A stretch of DNA of 6,840 nucleotides from Methylophilaceae bacterium UBA5127. Its GTDB lineage: Bacteria > Pseudomonadota > Gammaproteobacteria > Burkholderiales > Methylophilaceae. The notes below the pieces were generated by a model, which made no database searches, was not told where the DNA came from, and saw nothing but the letters and a program-made list of their open reading frames with translations. The stretch is taken from assembly GCA_002414145.1 (NCBI GenBank), contig DHYP01000015.1, forward strand, positions 36,612 to 43,451. Direction: 5' to 3'. Position numbers and translations under genes: made by a program. Shown here one piece after another: positions 6,028-6,840 of this stretch (positions are counted from its first letter, which is position 1; every line of letters starts with the position of its first letter).

Positions 6028-6192
6028 ATGAAAAGTTGGGTATGTAGTGTCTGTGGTTTAATTTACGAAGAAGAAAAAGGTTGGCCAGATGATGGTATTG
6101 CGCCTGGCACACGGTGGGAAGATGTGCCAGCAGACTGGCACTGTCCAGAATGCGGTGTGACTAAGGCAGAATTTGCGATGGTGGAATTCTAG
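6028..6192 (+). CDS. Rubredoxin
   Basis: Small cytoplasmic one-iron electron carrier. Seen: 54 residues, the normal size, starting MKSWVCSVCGLIYEEEKGWPDDGIAPGT, with iron ligands Cys6 and Cys9 (CSVCG) and Cys39 and Cys42 (CPECGVTK). The aromatic core residues are present (Trp4, Tyr13, Trp30, Trp37, Phe49), as is the PADWHCPECG block. AGGGA 6 nt upstream supports the ATG. In aerobic bacteria rubredoxins serve alkane hydroxylases or peroxide/superoxide detoxification, or protect metal-enzyme assembly; no partner reductase is visible here. The position divergent from oxyR suggests, but does not prove, a role in oxidative stress. Family certain; specific redox partner unknown. Confidence 0.96.
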   Translation: MKSWVCSVCGLIYEEEKGWPDDGIAPGTRWEDVPADWHCPECGVTKAEFAMVEF

Positions 6193-6284
6193 ATTATTAC
6201 GTAGAAGCCTCTAAACTGGTTTGAGAATACTCATCAATTAGATAAAATATTGCCCGCAAAACATTGGATTTTTTTGTAGCTATC

Positions 6285-6308
6285 TGGTTATCACTACAAT
6301 TATAACCA
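6285..6308. repeat. 7-bp dyad upstream of the 31-residue membrane protein gene
   Basis: TGGTTAT at 6285-6291 and ATAACCA at 6302-6308 form a perfect inverted repeat with a 10-nt middle that includes TACAAT (6295-6300), a 5/6 match to a -10 box. A matching -35 at good spacing is not evident (TTGTAG at 6274-6279 is only 15 bp away). The arrangement could be an operator over a promoter for the small gene starting 34 nt downstream. The remainder of the space from 6193 shows no clear T-tailed terminator for rubredoxin. Confidence 0.35.
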
Positions 6309-6342
6309 CTCAATAAAAATTGATTCATATTTAGGAGCAAAA

Positions 6343-6438
6343 ATGGAGTTTCATGGTGCTGTAGGAATATATACTTTAATTGGCGTACTTGCTGTGATTG
6401 GCGTTTTTTTAATGTACTGTGTAAAGAAAGTAAAATAA
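6343..6438 (+). CDS. Small single-pass membrane protein, 31 residues, unknown
   Basis: I do not recognise this protein. Seen: an ATG preceded by AGGAG at 6333-6337 (5-nt spacing) and a 31-residue product beginning MEFHGAVGIYTLIGVLAVIG. One hydrophobic segment covers about residues 6-27, with glycines at 8, 14 and 20 (every six residues) and Cys26 near its end, then a basic tail, VKKVK. The positive-inside rule would put the C-terminus in the cytoplasm. A strong terminator follows 2 nt after the stop. Ribosome site, clean hydrophobic-then-basic layout and terminator together make it a likely real gene. Size and shape resemble small accessory subunits of respiratory oxidases or other membrane complexes, but no motif supports such an assignment. 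It could be co-transcribed with rubredoxin or have its own promoter. Confidence 0.7.
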   Translation: MEFHGAVGIYTLIGVLAVIGVFLMYCVKKVK

Positions 6439-6440
6439 TC

Positions 6441-6465
6441 AAAAGGCGCATTAAGCGCCTTTTTT
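6441..6465. terminator. Intrinsic terminator between the small membrane gene and the aminotransferase
   Basis: Stem AAAAGGCGC (6441-6449), loop ATTAA (6450-6454), GCGCCTTTT (6455-6463), then further T residues. The paired A/T flanks give a T-run on both strands, longer on the + side. It lies just after the 31-residue gene and 20 nt beyond the - strand aminotransferase stop, so it probably ends both convergent transcripts. The core is nearly the same as in the pqqA/oxyR terminator. Confidence 0.9.
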
Positions 6466-6484
6466 AATCATCTTTAATCATCAC

Positions 6485-6840
6485 TTATTGTGATTTGAAA
6501 AACGTTTTCACAGCATCAGCCACTTGTTCTACCTGTTCCAACGTCAATTGTGGTCCCATCGGTAAACTCATCACCTCATTCGCATAACGTTCTGCCAAGG
6601 GTAAAGTACCTTGCTTAATCACCAAATCTTGATAGGCTTTCTGCCTATGCGGTGCCACTGGGTAATGAATCAATGTCTGTATGCCTTGTGCGGTCAAATA
6701 GGTTTGCAATGCCTGTCGCTTTGCAGTCGTGATCACGTATAAATGCCAGACTGATTCAGCATTTTCTGGTACAACAGGCAGTCCCACGTGTAGTTCGGCA
6801 AAGGCTTTTTGATAAACCTCTGCGAACTGTTGCCTACGTT
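6485..6840 (-). CDS. DegT/DnrJ/EryC1/StrS-family aminotransferase, C-terminal part (runs off right edge)
   Basis: C-terminal 117 residues of a PLP-dependent aminotransferase of the sugar-nucleotide group (WecE/ArnB/FdtB/DesV-like). These enzymes transfer an amino group to a keto-sugar nucleotide during synthesis of O-antigen, exopolysaccharide or other glycans. Seen, reading from the window edge: RRQQFAEVYQKAF, the helix that follows the large domain; SVWHLYVITT, the conserved H-LYVI strand; ALQTYLTAQGIQTLIHYPVAPHRQKAY, the signature with the conserved HYP; then LPLAERYANEVMSLPMGPQLTLEQVEQVADAV, the typical C-terminal SLPM and 'T-EQV--V' helix. The catalytic lysine and PLP site lie beyond the window. 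The frame is open to position 6840, so the GTG at 6785-6787 is an internal valine, not a start. The exact sugar substrate cannot be told from this part. Confidence 0.92.
   Translation of the reverse strand, partial: RRQQFAEVYQKAFAELHVGLPVVPENAESVWHLYVITTAKRQALQTYLTAQGIQTLIHYPVAPHRQKAYQDLVIKQGTLPLAERYANEVMSLPMGPQLTLEQVEQVADAVKTFFKSQ

Noticed and set aside
6207..6225. Imperfect hairpin CTC-t-AAAC/GTTT-GAG after rubredoxin as terminator
   Set aside because: Bulged, weak, 2-nt loop and no T-tract.
6197..6451. 84-residue - strand open frame over the small membrane gene
   Set aside because: Would begin inside the terminator hairpin, lacks a ribosome site and overlaps the better-supported 31-residue gene.
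1..6840. CRISPR array, insertion sequence, tRNA or defence system
   Set aside because: No regularly spaced repeats, transposase, integrase, cloverleaf or defence-type domains are visible on either strand.

Overview
The window is chromosomal, gene-dense, AT-rich DNA from a Gram-negative bacterium. It is most likely a betaproteobacterial methylotroph of the Methylophilaceae (Methylotenera/Methylovorus-like). The evidence is the aroQ-accB-accC-prmA-zinc-ribbon/DUF3426 gene order with a TlpA-like thioredoxin in front, combined with a free-standing pqqA gene for the PQQ precursor peptide. PQQ is the cofactor of methanol dehydrogenases. The taxonomic call is inference from gene content and order, not from a search.

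Left block (1-4609, all + strand): a TlpA/redoxin-type thioredoxin-fold protein whose start probably lies left of the window; type II 3-dehydroquinate dehydratase (aroQ, shikimate pathway); the biotin carrier protein (accB) and biotin carboxylase (accC) of acetyl-CoA carboxylase; ribosomal protein L11 methyltransferase (prmA, TTG start 3 nt after accC); and a membrane-anchored zinc-ribbon/DUF3426 protein overlapping prmA by 10 nt. accB to the DUF3426 gene is tightly packed and looks like one transcription unit.

Middle (4610-4860): a 23-residue pqqA with a strong Shine-Dalgarno sequence and its own intergenic leader. It is closed by a GC-rich hairpin with a T-tract that can also serve the convergent gene behind it. 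No pqqBCDE genes follow.

Right block (4861-6840): oxyR (- strand, with the redox cysteines at positions 199 and 208) is divergent from a 54-residue rubredoxin gene. The 253-bp space between them holds several dyads, including a perfect 12-bp palindrome and a partial match to the four-element OxyR site. Then come a 31-residue single-pass membrane protein of unknown function with a good ribosome binding site, a second hairpin terminator very like the first, and the C-terminal part of a DegT/DnrJ/EryC1/StrS-family sugar aminotransferase on the - strand that runs off the right edge.

I found no mobile element, CRISPR array, tRNA or rRNA. Most of the window is well-known housekeeping. The least explained parts are the orphan pqqA unit, the oxyR/rubredoxin control region and the 31-residue membrane peptide.
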